Counted from the first letter of the stretch, positions 10,078 to 20,472 are shown. The stretch is DNA of 64,000 bases from Prolixibacteraceae bacterium (GCA_019720755.1 CP081303.1:2046001-2110000), one strand, 5' to 3'. The notes: a model not told the origin generated them from the letters alone. Numbers and translations: made by a program.

Positions 10078-11286
10078 CTACGATATATCGGACGATTGCA
10101 CCTCTTGTTTGATAGATCTCTTTGGTTTCATTACTGCATGACGATCAGTAAAGAATAACTTATCCTCTTTTGAAAAGAGACGTGGAATCATCACCTGTTG
10201 GTATGGGTCATCTTTTAAGATCAATCCCTTATGATGAATTATAAATGAAGGGATAGTACTTGCTACACCCAAAATGGTAAAGATATAAAGCATCAGCCAC
10301 TCATTCCCTATCGATTGAAGAAGAAATACCGAACCTATAAGAAAAACATTAAAAGCCAAAATGATTGTTGTAGACTTTATATGTGAAAATCCTAAAGCCA
10401 AAAGTCTATGATGAATATGATTCTTATCTGGTTTTAATGGAGACTTATGTTGAATCGTTCGAATAACAAAAACACGAATCACGTCATACAAAGGATAACT
10501 TAATATCCCAAAGGAGACAATAGGAGAAGAATCCACAGGATATGGGATAGAATCTGGCATATTATTTAGTGTATTGAATTCAATGATTAAGATAAACATA
10601 AAAACTCCTATCAACATAGAACCAGTATCTCCCATAAAAATCTTATTCTTTCCACTCTGTATATTAAAATAGAAAAAACTAGAAAGCCCTCCTGCCATAG
10701 TAAAACAGTAAATCGAAAATTCATAGACCCCATTGATTGCAAACCAAATCCCCAAAACAGTAAGAATACAAATAGAGAGCCCTGATGCCAAACCATCAAT
10801 ACCATCAATAATATTAAATGCATTAATGATGACGATACAAGCAAAAGTAGAGATAATAAAACTAGCAATGAAAGGTAATCCTTCTACACCTAAAAAGCAA
10901 TGAAAAGAAGTTAATCTAAATCCTCCACCTACTACCAATAACGTTGCAACGAAGAGTTGTACCATTATCTTTTTACTAGGAGAGAGAACCAAGATATCAT
11001 CTTTTAATCCTAAAAACAGGATGATAGTCATACAACCTAAAATCAAAGACATATTAGGTAAAGACACCCATGAGACAATCGTTGTTGTGGCTCCAATCAT
11101 TCCTAAATAAACAGCAAGTCCACCCAATGTTGGGACAACAACCCGACTAGCTGATCGACCATTAGGTTCATCAAAAAGACGTTTCACTTTTGAAACATGT
11201 ATTAAGGTGGGAATACACAAATACGTTACTAGAGCAGAAAAAATAACTGCAAAAAAATGAATAATCAAAATAGACATAGCACACAA
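10078..11286 (-). CDS. WecA/MraY-family undecaprenyl-phosphate sugar-1-phosphate transferase
   Basis: Polytopic membrane enzyme of 402 residues (about ten or eleven membrane segments) that links a sugar-1-phosphate, commonly GlcNAc-1-P or a related N-acetyl sugar, to undecaprenyl phosphate. Family motifs are present in order: the cytoplasmic Asp pair KDD at 95-97, NAFNIIDGIDGLASG (about 155-169), FMGDTGS (218-223) and the HIHHRL motif near residue 290 that marks WecA-type rather than MraY-type enzymes. The start could be Met4 (MSILIIHF). It would begin polysaccharide or O-antigen assembly. It sits between catabolic genes (GH84 and a symporter), which does not explain its job; no glycosyltransferases are adjacent. 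Confidence 0.87.
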   Translation of the reverse strand: MCAMSILIIHFFAVIFSALVTYLCIPTLIHVSKVKRLFDEPNGRSASRVVVPTLGGLAVYLGMIGATTTIVSWVSLPNMSLILGCMTIILFLGLKDDILVLSPSKKIMVQLFVATLLVVGGGFRLTSFHCFLGVEGLPFIASFIISTFACIVIINAFNIIDGIDGLASGLSICILTVLGIWFAINGVYEFSIYCFTMAGGLSSFFYFNIQSGKNKIFMGDTGSMLIGVFMFILIIEFNTLNNMPDSIPYPVDSSPIVSFGILSYPLYDVIRVFVIRTIQHKSPLKPDKNHIHHRLLALGFSHIKSTTIILAFNVFLIGSVFLLQSIGNEWLMLYIFTILGVASTIPSFIIHHKGLILKDDPYQQVMIPRLFSKEDKLFFTDRHAVMKPKRSIKQEVQSSDIS

Positions 11287-11505
11287 ATAATCGGTTCAGT
11301 TGGGGGAATAGCAACCAATATTAAGAGAGATCAAAACACTCATAATAATATTCGGGAGAAATAAAATTACCAACATTAATTAGAACCTATTCTTTTCACT
11401 TTTATTGTATACTATTATTAAAAAACAAAAAAAAATAACGTTAGAAGTACGTATAACAGACGAATAAAGGACAAGCCTTTTAGTCATCATAAAAACATTT
11501 CAAAT

Positions 11506-12951
11506 CTAATCTCGTATCATTGAAATAAAGGCTTCTCCTTTGTTATTTTTATCAGGCCAAAGAAAGCTTCCAAGCCCATAAATCAACAAAGAAAAACCTA
11601 TCCCTATGAGAGCCTGTTTTACAGAGGCAACCTCCCAACAAACTGGAAGAGGAAATCCCATCGCAACCAACAAGTTATAACTAGAAAAAAGCAATCCAAA
11701 CACCATGGACAACCAAGCAGCCCTACTGCTCCCTTTAGACCACACAAAGCCAAGTACCACAGGTACGAATGCTCCTGTTGTTAAAAAATCAGATCCAATC
11801 CATGAGATGGTTAATACTGACTGTACACGCAAGGCTATAAATAGAGAAACAATTGCTACAATAAGCGTAGAAAGACGCCCAACCCAGACCAAACGACGAG
11901 GTGATGCATTAGGGGAAACATAGTTTCCATAGATATCCAAGGTTAAAGACATAGCTCCTGTATTCACTAAAGAGTCCATTGTCGACATAATTGCAGAACA
12001 TAATCCAACAAACAGAATCGCACTAAAAAACGGATTTTCCATATTTAACACCATATCAGGAACAATACCTCCTTTAGGAACATTTTGATAAAAAACAGAG
12101 GAGAACATTCCTGTAAATGTCACCATAAGATAGAGAGGAATAAATACAAAAAAACTAATCAGCATCATTCTCTTTGCACTACGTCCATCCTTTGCTGCCG
12201 ACACCCTTTGCCATACATTAGCCTGTATCATCCAAGAAGCACCAAAAGTGATCACATAGGCAAGTTGGTCAGAAACACCATAGAAGAAGTCACAATATCC
12301 CTCTTTCCCATGACTTTCTGCATAAGCGACCACCTCATCATATCCACCAGAGCGCTCATAAGAAATATAGAATAGCACTACTGCTGTTATCAAAAAAAAC
12401 ACAAATTGAATTAAATCCGTGAGAACCACTCCCTTAAAACCTCCAAAAAATGAGTAGCAAACAACCACTAGAGTACCCACAGTAGCACCTACCTCATAAG
12501 AGACGCCAAAGAATGAATGAAAAAAACGACCAATAACAATAACTTGCACAGCAGCTGTTATCACCATAAAAACAATAATAAAAATCGTTAAAAGCAAAGA
12601 AACTGAACGATTATACCTTTTCTCTATCAGCTGTGGTTGCGAGATCGTTCCTATTTGACGTATAGCCTTAGAAAACAAGAATAACAAAAAAGTAGATATC
12701 AATACAGGAACCCCATATATCCAAAACGAATTTATCCCATTTCCATGAGCATGATCTACTAAATCGATCGCCGAACCGCCTCCCCACCAAGAGGCAATAA
12801 AAGTGATAGCCAACGACCACGAAGGCAACTGTCTTGAAGCTAAAAAGTAAGATTCACTATCATCACTATTTCTATTCTTAATCCCAACCCATATAATAAT
12901 AAGAATATAAAAAGCAAGAAAGTATAGTGAAAGTGTAGAAGACTGTATCAT
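11506..12951 (-). CDS. Sodium:solute symporter (SSS family)
   Basis: Inner-membrane cotransporter of 481 residues with about 13 membrane segments. It starts in a periplasmic-first helix, then shows the SSS-typical region ASRQLPSWSLAITFIASWWGGGSAI and later SAIMSTMDSLVNTGAMSLTLDIYG, which corresponds to the conserved helix that builds the Na+ site. Known family substrates include sugars, sialic acid, amino acids and inositol, so the substrate cannot be fixed from sequence. Placement beside the GH29 fucosidase and sulfatase makes a released sugar such as fucose a reasonable guess. It is separated from GH29 by 249 bp that include a terminator, so it has its own promoter. Confidence 0.88.
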   Translation of the reverse strand: MIQSSTLSLYFLAFYILIIIWVGIKNRNSDDSESYFLASRQLPSWSLAITFIASWWGGGSAIDLVDHAHGNGINSFWIYGVPVLISTFLLFLFSKAIRQIGTISQPQLIEKRYNRSVSLLLTIFIIVFMVITAAVQVIVIGRFFHSFFGVSYEVGATVGTLVVVCYSFFGGFKGVVLTDLIQFVFFLITAVVLFYISYERSGGYDEVVAYAESHGKEGYCDFFYGVSDQLAYVITFGASWMIQANVWQRVSAAKDGRSAKRMMLISFFVFIPLYLMVTFTGMFSSVFYQNVPKGGIVPDMVLNMENPFFSAILFVGLCSAIMSTMDSLVNTGAMSLTLDIYGNYVSPNASPRRLVWVGRLSTLIVAIVSLFIALRVQSVLTISWIGSDFLTTGAFVPVVLGFVWSKGSSRAAWLSMVFGLLFSSYNLLVAMGFPLPVCWEVASVKQALIGIGFSLLIYGLGSFLWPDKNNKGEAFISMIRD

Positions 12952-13135
12952 TAAGGGGGGATATTAAAAACGAGATTATATATTAGACAATTTGGTCTAC
13001 ATAAAACTGCAACATAATAGAACAAAAATAGGGCAATAAAATGATATATCCTATCATATTCCCCCTCTGATATCTCTTGCAAAAAAGAATGATTTAACGG
13101 TAAGGATAAAAAGAATCAACCATAAAAAAGAAAAA

Positions 13136-13163
13136 AGAGGCTCGGTTTATACCCGAAGCCTCT
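13136..13163 (-). terminator. Terminator after the GH29 gene
   Basis: Stem AGAGGCT/AGCCTCT (13136-13142 with 13157-13163) extended by CGG/CCG inside, followed on the minus strand by TTTTTTC. It lies 38 bp past the GH29 stop codon and ends the sulfatase-GH29 unit. Confidence 0.85.
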
Positions 13164-13200
13164 CTTACCAAACATATACAATATAGATACAGAGAAAAAT

Positions 13201-15060
13201 CTATGATTCTACCGGAATCAATTTGATGGTTTTAATATCAATATTCATCGTTTTATACTTAGGGTTTTGCTTCTTGAACTCCTTTATAGTAGTCACAAAA
13301 GGAAAGTCTTCTCCCTGTGAAATCTGCAAAGTATTTCGACCAATCTTTTTAAACGACACAACACCGATCGATTTGGTTTTATATCCCTTAAGACTCTTTT
13401 TCTTCTTTGTCTTATTATGTGCGGTTTCATTGCCATCAATCATGTCCAACTTAGCATGCCACTTTCCACTTCCAAAAAGTGTAAAAAGATAAGGATCATT
13501 TCCAATTATAAATTTAAACTTCTTTTGATCAAATTTCATTCGATAAGTTAACTCTACTCGGTAAGAACCTACCTGTGTCACATTCACATCCCAACTTCTT
13601 GAGAAATCCTTTAGGATTGAGCGATAGCTCTCTTTTCCATACTTACCATAACAGATTGCGTCCTCTCCATGAATAACAATAGAGTGATCTCTTTGAGGCA
13701 TAATCATTGGATCAACAATATCCAAAGCATCACTTAAAGAGACTTTCAAACCACTTAAATATGCATTTGGTTCAATATTTGAAAGATCAACAATCACATC
13801 ATGTCCATCTTTTCGAAAAGAGAGGCTCTTGCTCATATCTTCCATACTTTTAACAGAAACAACATTAGACACCAATCCTGGAATACGCAGTTGATTGTTT
13901 TCTGGCCAATCATATACATAGAAGAACAGTTCATTACCTTTCACAGTACATTCTCCCCAAGGCAACTTCTTAAAGGGATTGTTATTCACACCCCAAATAC
14001 CTTGATTATGATTCTTCATCCACAATCCTATTCCAGCCAAAACTTTTTGCTCATAAGGAAGAACAGTACCATCAGGCTTAGGTCCTATATTCAACAAGAA
14101 GTTACCACCACGAGCGGCTACTTGAACCAATTTTCTTACTTGCTGTTTCACCTGAGCAGGAACAGGGTCTCCTTTCACCCACGACTTATAGCCCCAAGTA
14201 TGATAGAAAGTACCAGGAGTCTCCCATGCCATGGTATCCACAGGAACATCAGGAACATGATTGTCTGGCATGGTAATAAAATCACCTTGATTGTTCATCA
14301 CACGACCATTAATCATACAGTTAGGCTGAAGCGAATGAACCGTATTTGCAAACCTTTCACTCTGTGCTCTTGTAGGCTCTCCCATATCAAAAAATAGTTC
14401 ACAGATATCGCCATAATTCGACAAGATCTCTTTCAATTGAGCAACTTGATAATCCGCATTCTCTTTAGACACCTTACTAAATACTGAGATTTTACCATCA
14501 ATTGGGTTTACCTCTGGGTTCGGACCATTAAAATGCCAGTCAGGTGTCGAATAGTATACCCCTAGTTTTATTCCATATTTCTTACAAGAGTTAGCCAATT
14601 GCTTCAAAATATCCTTTTTATATGGGGATGCATCCATGATATCGAAATCGGTAAGTTTACTATCAAACATACAGAACCCATCATGATGTTTGGCTGTCAA
14701 CACCACATACTTCATCCCGGCATCTTTAGCCATCTTTACCATGGCATCCGAGTCAAACTGAACTGGATTAAATTGCTTTGCAATATCGGCATATTCATCA
14801 TTTGGAATGTGAGCATGACGCTGAATCTGTTCACCCAACTTTTCTATCTTTTTGCCTTTCCAAACCCCCGCAGGAACAGAGTATATGCCCCAATGGATAA
14901 ACATTCCAAATTTCATATTTTGCCAGCTCTGAATAGACTGTCTATCAGTCTTTACAGAAGTTACCACTTCACTCTTCTTTTGGTCACATCCAACGAAGGA
15001 GGTAGCGATCAAACTGCAACATATCAGCTTAACCAATGATTTTTGTATCTTAAAAAACAT
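13201..15060 (-). CDS. GH29 alpha-L-fucosidase, lipoprotein
   Basis: Retaining fucosidase of 619 residues. The signal peptide ends in the lipobox SFVGC with Cys25, so it is anchored to a membrane and probably surface or periplasmic. The catalytic barrel (about 40-390) shows the GH29 landmarks: KFGMFIHWGIYSVPAG at 50-65, YVVLTAKHHDGFCMFDS near 118-134, GVYYSTPDWH and the nucleophile in ELFFDMGEP, D225. C-terminal beta domains follow; the last 150 residues look like an additional beta-sandwich. It removes terminal alpha-fucose. It follows the sulfatase by 45 bp, so the two are probably one operon; fucose and sulfate removal together suggest a sulfated fucosylated glycan or fucan. The acid/base residue differs between GH29 subfamilies and I do not assign it. 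Confidence 0.93.
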   Translation of the reverse strand: MFFKIQKSLVKLICCSLIATSFVGCDQKKSEVVTSVKTDRQSIQSWQNMKFGMFIHWGIYSVPAGVWKGKKIEKLGEQIQRHAHIPNDEYADIAKQFNPVQFDSDAMVKMAKDAGMKYVVLTAKHHDGFCMFDSKLTDFDIMDASPYKKDILKQLANSCKKYGIKLGVYYSTPDWHFNGPNPEVNPIDGKISVFSKVSKENADYQVAQLKEILSNYGDICELFFDMGEPTRAQSERFANTVHSLQPNCMINGRVMNNQGDFITMPDNHVPDVPVDTMAWETPGTFYHTWGYKSWVKGDPVPAQVKQQVRKLVQVAARGGNFLLNIGPKPDGTVLPYEQKVLAGIGLWMKNHNQGIWGVNNNPFKKLPWGECTVKGNELFFYVYDWPENNQLRIPGLVSNVVSVKSMEDMSKSLSFRKDGHDVIVDLSNIEPNAYLSGLKVSLSDALDIVDPMIMPQRDHSIVIHGEDAICYGKYGKESYRSILKDFSRSWDVNVTQVGSYRVELTYRMKFDQKKFKFIIGNDPYLFTLFGSGKWHAKLDMIDGNETAHNKTKKKKSLKGYKTKSIGVVSFKKIGRNTLQISQGEDFPFVTTIKEFKKQNPKYKTMNIDIKTIKLIPVES

Positions 15061-15105
15061 AATATTTTATTTATAACCTTGCTTACTTTTTGAAATTTAT
15101 TCTTA

Positions 15106-16656
15106 TTACTTAATGGACGACGCAGGCGTCCACTTAGTGGACTCATCATAAACAAGCTTTTCGTCATACACCTGATAGTCCCTATGGTTATGAAGATGTT
15201 TTAATGCAACTTTCGGTTTCGTATACTTCGTCATAAAACGAAGTCCTCTTTTCGTCTTCCAGTATGGGTGATCTTTAGTTAAACCAACATATTCGGTCGA
15301 CAACAGCTTCTTGAACATTTTCAAAGTCTCTTGAGATGATTCACGATTCTCTGCTCGGAGATACCCCTTTCCATCATTACTATCTCCACAGTAATAAAAA
15401 CGTCCATTAGGAACACCCAAAATTGGATCTACGACTTCTAGCATATGATCCTTTGTTCGCAACATCTGAGTAGAAGCCGAATAAGCTTGAATCACGGGTT
15501 TATGAGTATCCTTGGCTCCTGTTAGGAAAGGAGTCATATCTACTCCATCACAAGCAAATCCTTCAGGATATCCTATACTAGAAAGTCCAACTAAAGTAGG
15601 AAGAACATCTGTTGCATCACAAATTTCCCTTGTCATACCACGCTGTTTCACCCCTTTTCCTGCAACAATAAATGGTACATGGGCAGCACGCTCTACTCCG
15701 CGTGATTTTGCAGTAACTGCGGTTCCATTATCAGCAGTAAAAACAATCACCGTGTTTTCTAACGCCCCACTACGTTCCAAAGTCGTCATGACTCGACCTA
15801 CTAGAATATCTACATAATTAATCATTAACTCAAAACGCTTATTATTCGAAAGTCTAGAATCTTTTTTAGGATTATTGGATCCACAATCAGTGGTTAATGG
15901 AGTCTCAATATATGGCCCATGAGGTAGTGTCATTGGGTAATACGCAAGAAAAGGGTTCTCTTCTTTTGACGCACTCTCGATAAAGTCACAAATAAACTCA
16001 CAAAATATATCTGGACCAAAATCATTCTTGGTTGTCTTCACCTCTTTATGATCTTGGATAATACATGGGTGCCAATAACGAGTACTTTTAACTCCAGCAC
16101 CAGATTTAGACTTTGCAGGAATTTCAACACCTCCACCCCACTTTTTACCAGTGATCTTTTCATAAGTCTCCACGCCTTCCCACATACAGTAGGTATCAAA
16201 ACCAACCACTTCATCATCTTGATGCTCGGCTCCTCCAATATGCCATTTTCCCGCAACTGCAGTTTGGTAACCTTGGTCGTTTAATATTTTACTAAATGTT
16301 GTATGATAATTGAAAATCTTCTTATTCTGACCTCTCTTTCCTTTACCTTCTGGTATTGCAAGTTCATTATAATACGAACCTGTTGTAGTAGCATAACATC
16401 CACTCATAATTTCAGCTCTTGCAGGACTACAGATCGCGGAGTTCCAAGCTGTCCCAAATACCACTCCTTGATTGGCCAATCTATCAATATTTGGTGTCTT
16501 CGTATTTTGGTTTCCATAACATCCAAACATATCAAAACTTACGTCATCACACATAATCACAACAAAGTTTGTCTTCTCGGCGATCTTCTCTGCAGCAATA
16601 CCCATCGAACCACTTAAAAGAGAAGCAGCACCTAGGAGTAGTTTACATTTAAGCAT
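15106..16656 (-). CDS. Type I (S1) sulfatase
   Basis: Secreted arylsulfatase-fold enzyme of 516 residues with an N-terminal signal peptide (cleaved near residue 22). The metal-binding aspartates appear in VVIMCDDVSFDMFGCYG (about 32-48), and the modification motif CSPAR places the formylglycine-forming cysteine at residue 76. Further landmarks are KWHIGG near 137, a FTADNGT metal site near 305 and a VLPTLVGLSSIG stretch. The Cys-type motif needs the radical-SAM maturase anSME, which is not in this window. It is the first gene of the sulfatase-GH29 unit and has a gap of over 400 bp before it. Subfamily and substrate (sulfated fucose, galactose or GlcNAc) cannot be told here. Confidence 0.93.
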   Translation of the reverse strand: MLKCKLLLGAASLLSGSMGIAAEKIAEKTNFVVIMCDDVSFDMFGCYGNQNTKTPNIDRLANQGVVFGTAWNSAICSPARAEIMSGCYATTTGSYYNELAIPEGKGKRGQNKKIFNYHTTFSKILNDQGYQTAVAGKWHIGGAEHQDDEVVGFDTYCMWEGVETYEKITGKKWGGGVEIPAKSKSGAGVKSTRYWHPCIIQDHKEVKTTKNDFGPDIFCEFICDFIESASKEENPFLAYYPMTLPHGPYIETPLTTDCGSNNPKKDSRLSNNKRFELMINYVDILVGRVMTTLERSGALENTVIVFTADNGTAVTAKSRGVERAAHVPFIVAGKGVKQRGMTREICDATDVLPTLVGLSSIGYPEGFACDGVDMTPFLTGAKDTHKPVIQAYSASTQMLRTKDHMLEVVDPILGVPNGRFYYCGDSNDGKGYLRAENRESSQETLKMFKKLLSTEYVGLTKDHPYWKTKRGLRFMTKYTKPKVALKHLHNHRDYQVYDEKLVYDESTKWTPASSIK

Positions 16657-17000
16657 ATCTACATTATATTAAAAAAGATTTGAAATAAATAGTATCGCAT
16701 CGGATCATCTCCAACCCTAAACATTACAAATGTATAAAACAGCATCTCCCCCAACCTACACGATATTCCCAATTAGTAACAAGATAGTAACGATCCGAAT
16801 TGAAACAAGACACATACCCTTATCGTTCAGACACTTCTTTTTACCAACAAAATAATACGCACCTATAGAATCACAATAACACACAAATAACAACAATACA
16901 ACACAGACAACAACACACTACAAATCAAAACATTACGAATCAACACAGCTATAACACCGAGCACCACTACCCTTATTACCAGACAATTAGAAATAAAAAA
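16657..17000. other. Non-coding upstream region of the sulfatase-GH29 unit
   Basis: No gene seen. AT-rich, with runs of ACAACAA-type low-complexity sequence between about 16880 and 16930. It must carry the promoter of the sulfatase gene, but no clear box was identified. Confidence 0.5.
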
Positions 17001-17029
17001 GCAGCAATGGATAGAACTCCTATTGCTGC
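17001..17029 (-). terminator. Strong terminator after the 1129-residue protein gene
   Basis: Eight-bp stem GCAGCAAT/ATTGCTGC (17001-17008 with 17022-17029), followed on the minus strand by TTTTTTATTT. A classic intrinsic terminator. Confidence 0.92.
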
Positions 17030-17082
17030 CTTTTACGACTCCATATGTTTATAATCTATGGATATTTCACACTTCGACGATA

Positions 17083-20000
17083 CTACGATTCATACGATGC
17101 AATCTTCTTCGCAAAAACATCTTTTAATTTGCTTGTCTCTGCCATGTTACAAATGCGCTTCATAAGATCTAAAGAAGACAGTTTCTCATCAAAATGAGCC
17201 ATATAGGTCGAATATCTTTGAGAAAAGCGATACGACAAAATATCTGCAGCATCCCACTGTATCTTTTGGTTTTCTCTAGCTGTCAATCTAAGGATATGAG
17301 GTGTTAACTCCAGACTTTCTTTCATCTGAAGCAACAATAAAGAGATCTCAGTTGGAGACAAAAGTTTCATGTCTTCTACAAAGTCTATGCTCAGATAAAG
17401 CTCCTCTAAAATCTCACCATATATATTATCTGGGGATCCTTTTTTTGTTGCCTTCAAATGATAGTGAGTCAAAAATCTCACCACATAAGCACGCTCAAAA
17501 CCAAGAGAAATCAATAGGTCACAAAAAGGTTCTATCATCTCTTCATTCTCACATGCACGACACCAATTACGATAGTAGTCATCCACACGATTTATGTACC
17601 CCATACGAACAAACATATAAAGAGCACGATGACGAACCTCTTCTGACTCTTTCCAAATTACATCGTCCAAAGAAGAGGGAATATAATCTAGTATTTTGGG
17701 CATTACCTCTCTCTCCACGGGTCCAAAATCCCCATCCAAAAAGAGATAGTCAGAGATCAACTTCAGATAGCCTCGGTGTGCAGTCTCAACAGCGATATTC
17801 TCCGCCTCACTCCTAGCCCACTTTGGCTTCTCTTCATGGATTATTCGACTCGTAAAATCATCAAGTGCATCCGCCATCTCTTTTTTCTGTAAAGCATCAA
17901 ATTCAGGGATAGGTTTGATTTGATGCACTGCTTCTAGAAATCTCTTCTTTGTATCATAGTCTAGATAATCTACAGCCTCCACAATAGCCTGTTTACGTCG
18001 CTTCTCTCTATCCATACCAAAACTACTAGTCTCTTCTAGACTATCAGAGAAGGCATAGTCAGAGACCATCGCCATGAAGTGATCGTAACGCCATTCTCTT
18101 TGGTTTGAATCTATATCAAGCACATAGATATTCTCTGTAATCTCCCATGCAATAATATATTTTTGAGCCACTCGCACCTTCTGTAGTTTGTCTATAAATT
18201 CCACCACATCATGAAGTGTATAGTGGCGATGAAAATGATTGGTAGGCACAAATGACTTAAACACCTCATGAATACACTTTACGGGTGCCATCTCAATAAA
18301 CAACATAAAAAAACGAAGGAATACATTGCTCATAGTTCGAGGAAAAGCATCATAACTGTAGAGAGTAGCTGCCAACATCAAACTAAAAGAATCCTCTTCT
18401 AAGACATACAAATGTCTCAATTGCGAATTATTTTTTTCCTGCGATCCGATTTGATGAAACAGTTCAATAACCTCCTCCACAGGGATAGACTTTGATGCAG
18501 ACATCGCCTCTTTTTTCGCAGCTTCAAAACGTTCTTTCTCCTCAGAAGTAAGGCAATCTACCCCACCCTTCATGAGTTTTACCAAGATGTCTTTGGGCGG
18601 AGGAGCAGGAAGTTTTGGTCCTTCACAATAGCTTCTTACCAACGCCAACAATCTTTTTTCTTCAGTCTTGTCCTCCTCATAAGAGAAAAAACCGTCCTCC
18701 TTCATGATACGATCAAAAACCGTCCAGAAGCTTTCATTAAAAAAGTCCATTAAAGGGCGTAACCGCTCAGAAGGCATCAATCCCCCCTCTTTGTAACAGA
18801 TATACGCAGTCGAAAGAAGTTCACTAGGACGAACATCATTACTCGACTCTAGTTCATGTGCATATCGCAACATTTCATTGTCAAAATCCACTCTTTTCAC
18901 TGAGCGAACATCTTTCAAGACCTTCTCCCATGGCTCTTTACATTGCTGATAAAATCGATAGATACGCTCTAAACTCTCCGTTGGCATCGCATCATCCAGT
19001 TGGGGATACATACTGATTGCCAACGTCTGAAGAAAACTATCATAATCATCAGCACTGGTATAACGCTCATCAAAATGCTCTTGAGATAACATTCGATATT
19101 CATCACACACTTTCTGTGCAACAAACTCATCAAAAGGCTTCTTTCCTTGAAGTGCAAAAAGAACATCCATCAGACGCAAACAAGAGGATACTCCCGATGT
19201 ATCGGCTCCATTAATTCTCACCTGCATTCCTTCCACATGTGCATCTTCATTATAGTAGGTCTCAAAGAAAAGGTGAATCATCTCATCCAACTCCCCACCA
19301 AAATATTCAATACGAGCCTTCAATGCAAGATCATTTTTTTCGCAAATATAAGCCAAAGAGCTTGGTTCTATAGTATCCAGAACCTCAACACCTTCTCCTG
19401 TCTCAACATAGCGAAGAATCTCCTCCCCGTTCGTAAACCCTTTTACAAGAAACTCTCTATTCTCTTGGTCTACATCCACCTCATACTCATCATAAGAATC
19501 ACGTGCTATATCAAAAGAATTACGAAAGAAAAGATCTTTCGCTTCCACTTTGGACATGATCTCTTCCACATTTTTATTAAACTCCCAGAACTTCGCTTCA
19601 TATGTATGATCTTCAAAAGGAGTCTCTCCTAACGAGCTACCTGGCAAAAAATTAAATATCGAGAAGATAAACCAATCACTCAATTTCACAGCCTCTCCCA
19701 TATCTTCAATATGAGGAGGTACAGAACGGATATGAGCAAGAAATGCATCTAGTATCAGACTAAAATCGGAAGGATTCTCTTGACAATGATTCCACAAAAG
19801 CGTCCCTTTCTCTTCATCCTCGTCCTCACCATAATATTCTAAATCTTGATTCACCATAACAGACAACTGATAACTATTATAACAGTTTCCGATAGCTTTC
19901 AATACATGAGGATCACCATAACCATATTGCTCCACAAAATAGAGAAGATGTCCAAAACTATGAATCGCATGCTCATCATCCCAATAAGGTATAACATATT

Positions 20001-20472
20001 GAGCCAAAAGGTATATATATTGGGGGTCATTCAGTGCCAATACAAAAAGTATGTGATGACCAAATGTATGAAACTCATCAATCCATAAATCACTTGTATC
20101 ATTTTTCTCAACCGACCATGCCACAATTTCCTTCGCGATATCCACGACCAAGGCATGAAGAGAGGGATCTTTCATGGCAGCGTCAAAAACCAATGTTTCA
20201 CTAAAACGAATATAATCGTATTCAGGAGTATCTTTTTTAAAGTTACACTCCCCCATATTCATCACGGTACGCATACGAGTTAAATTCTCTACATCTTCAT
20301 ATGTGAATGACTCTCCGTCACTTTGAAAAAATAACGAAGAATACCCTTCACATCCGCCCAATTCGAAAGATCTATTTTTGGTCAAATCGTAAAAATGTTC
20401 CAGTGCCAATCTAAGAGATTGACTATCTGAAAGGTCTATTTTTTGCTGGGTCATAACTTTCATAAAAAACAA
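17083..20472 (-). CDS. Large uncharacterised protein, helical-repeat-like
   Basis: An intact reading frame for 1129 residues (Met7, MTQQKIDLSD, is an equally good start). I do not recognise the family. It has no signal peptide and no membrane segment, so it should be cytoplasmic. The protein is acidic and rich in Leu, Glu, Asp, Tyr and Phe. Long amphipathic helices run through it, suggesting an alpha-solenoid scaffold of HEAT/ARM type. Examples are DPQYIYLLAQYVIPYWDDEHAIHS and the C-terminal EEVRHRALYMFVRMGYINRV. A Pro-rich linker (LPAPPP, near residue 625) could divide it into two halves. It is a single-gene unit with its own terminator, next to nrdAB but separated by 569 bp. No catalytic motif was found. 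Confidence 0.8.
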   Translation of the reverse strand: MFFMKVMTQQKIDLSDSQSLRLALEHFYDLTKNRSFELGGCEGYSSLFFQSDGESFTYEDVENLTRMRTVMNMGECNFKKDTPEYDYIRFSETLVFDAAMKDPSLHALVVDIAKEIVAWSVEKNDTSDLWIDEFHTFGHHILFVLALNDPQYIYLLAQYVIPYWDDEHAIHSFGHLLYFVEQYGYGDPHVLKAIGNCYNSYQLSVMVNQDLEYYGEDEDEEKGTLLWNHCQENPSDFSLILDAFLAHIRSVPPHIEDMGEAVKLSDWFIFSIFNFLPGSSLGETPFEDHTYEAKFWEFNKNVEEIMSKVEAKDLFFRNSFDIARDSYDEYEVDVDQENREFLVKGFTNGEEILRYVETGEGVEVLDTIEPSSLAYICEKNDLALKARIEYFGGELDEMIHLFFETYYNEDAHVEGMQVRINGADTSGVSSCLRLMDVLFALQGKKPFDEFVAQKVCDEYRMLSQEHFDERYTSADDYDSFLQTLAISMYPQLDDAMPTESLERIYRFYQQCKEPWEKVLKDVRSVKRVDFDNEMLRYAHELESSNDVRPSELLSTAYICYKEGGLMPSERLRPLMDFFNESFWTVFDRIMKEDGFFSYEEDKTEEKRLLALVRSYCEGPKLPAPPPKDILVKLMKGGVDCLTSEEKERFEAAKKEAMSASKSIPVEEVIELFHQIGSQEKNNSQLRHLYVLEEDSFSLMLAATLYSYDAFPRTMSNVFLRFFMLFIEMAPVKCIHEVFKSFVPTNHFHRHYTLHDVVEFIDKLQKVRVAQKYIIAWEITENIYVLDIDSNQREWRYDHFMAMVSDYAFSDSLEETSSFGMDREKRRKQAIVEAVDYLDYDTKKRFLEAVHQIKPIPEFDALQKKEMADALDDFTSRIIHEEKPKWARSEAENIAVETAHRGYLKLISDYLFLDGDFGPVEREVMPKILDYIPSSLDDVIWKESEEVRHRALYMFVRMGYINRVDDYYRNWCRACENEEMIEPFCDLLISLGFERAYVVRFLTHYHLKATKKGSPDNIYGEILEELYLSIDFVEDMKLLSPTEISLLLLQMKESLELTPHILRLTARENQKIQWDAADILSYRFSQRYSTYMAHFDEKLSSLDLMKRICNMAETSKLKDVFAKKIASYES

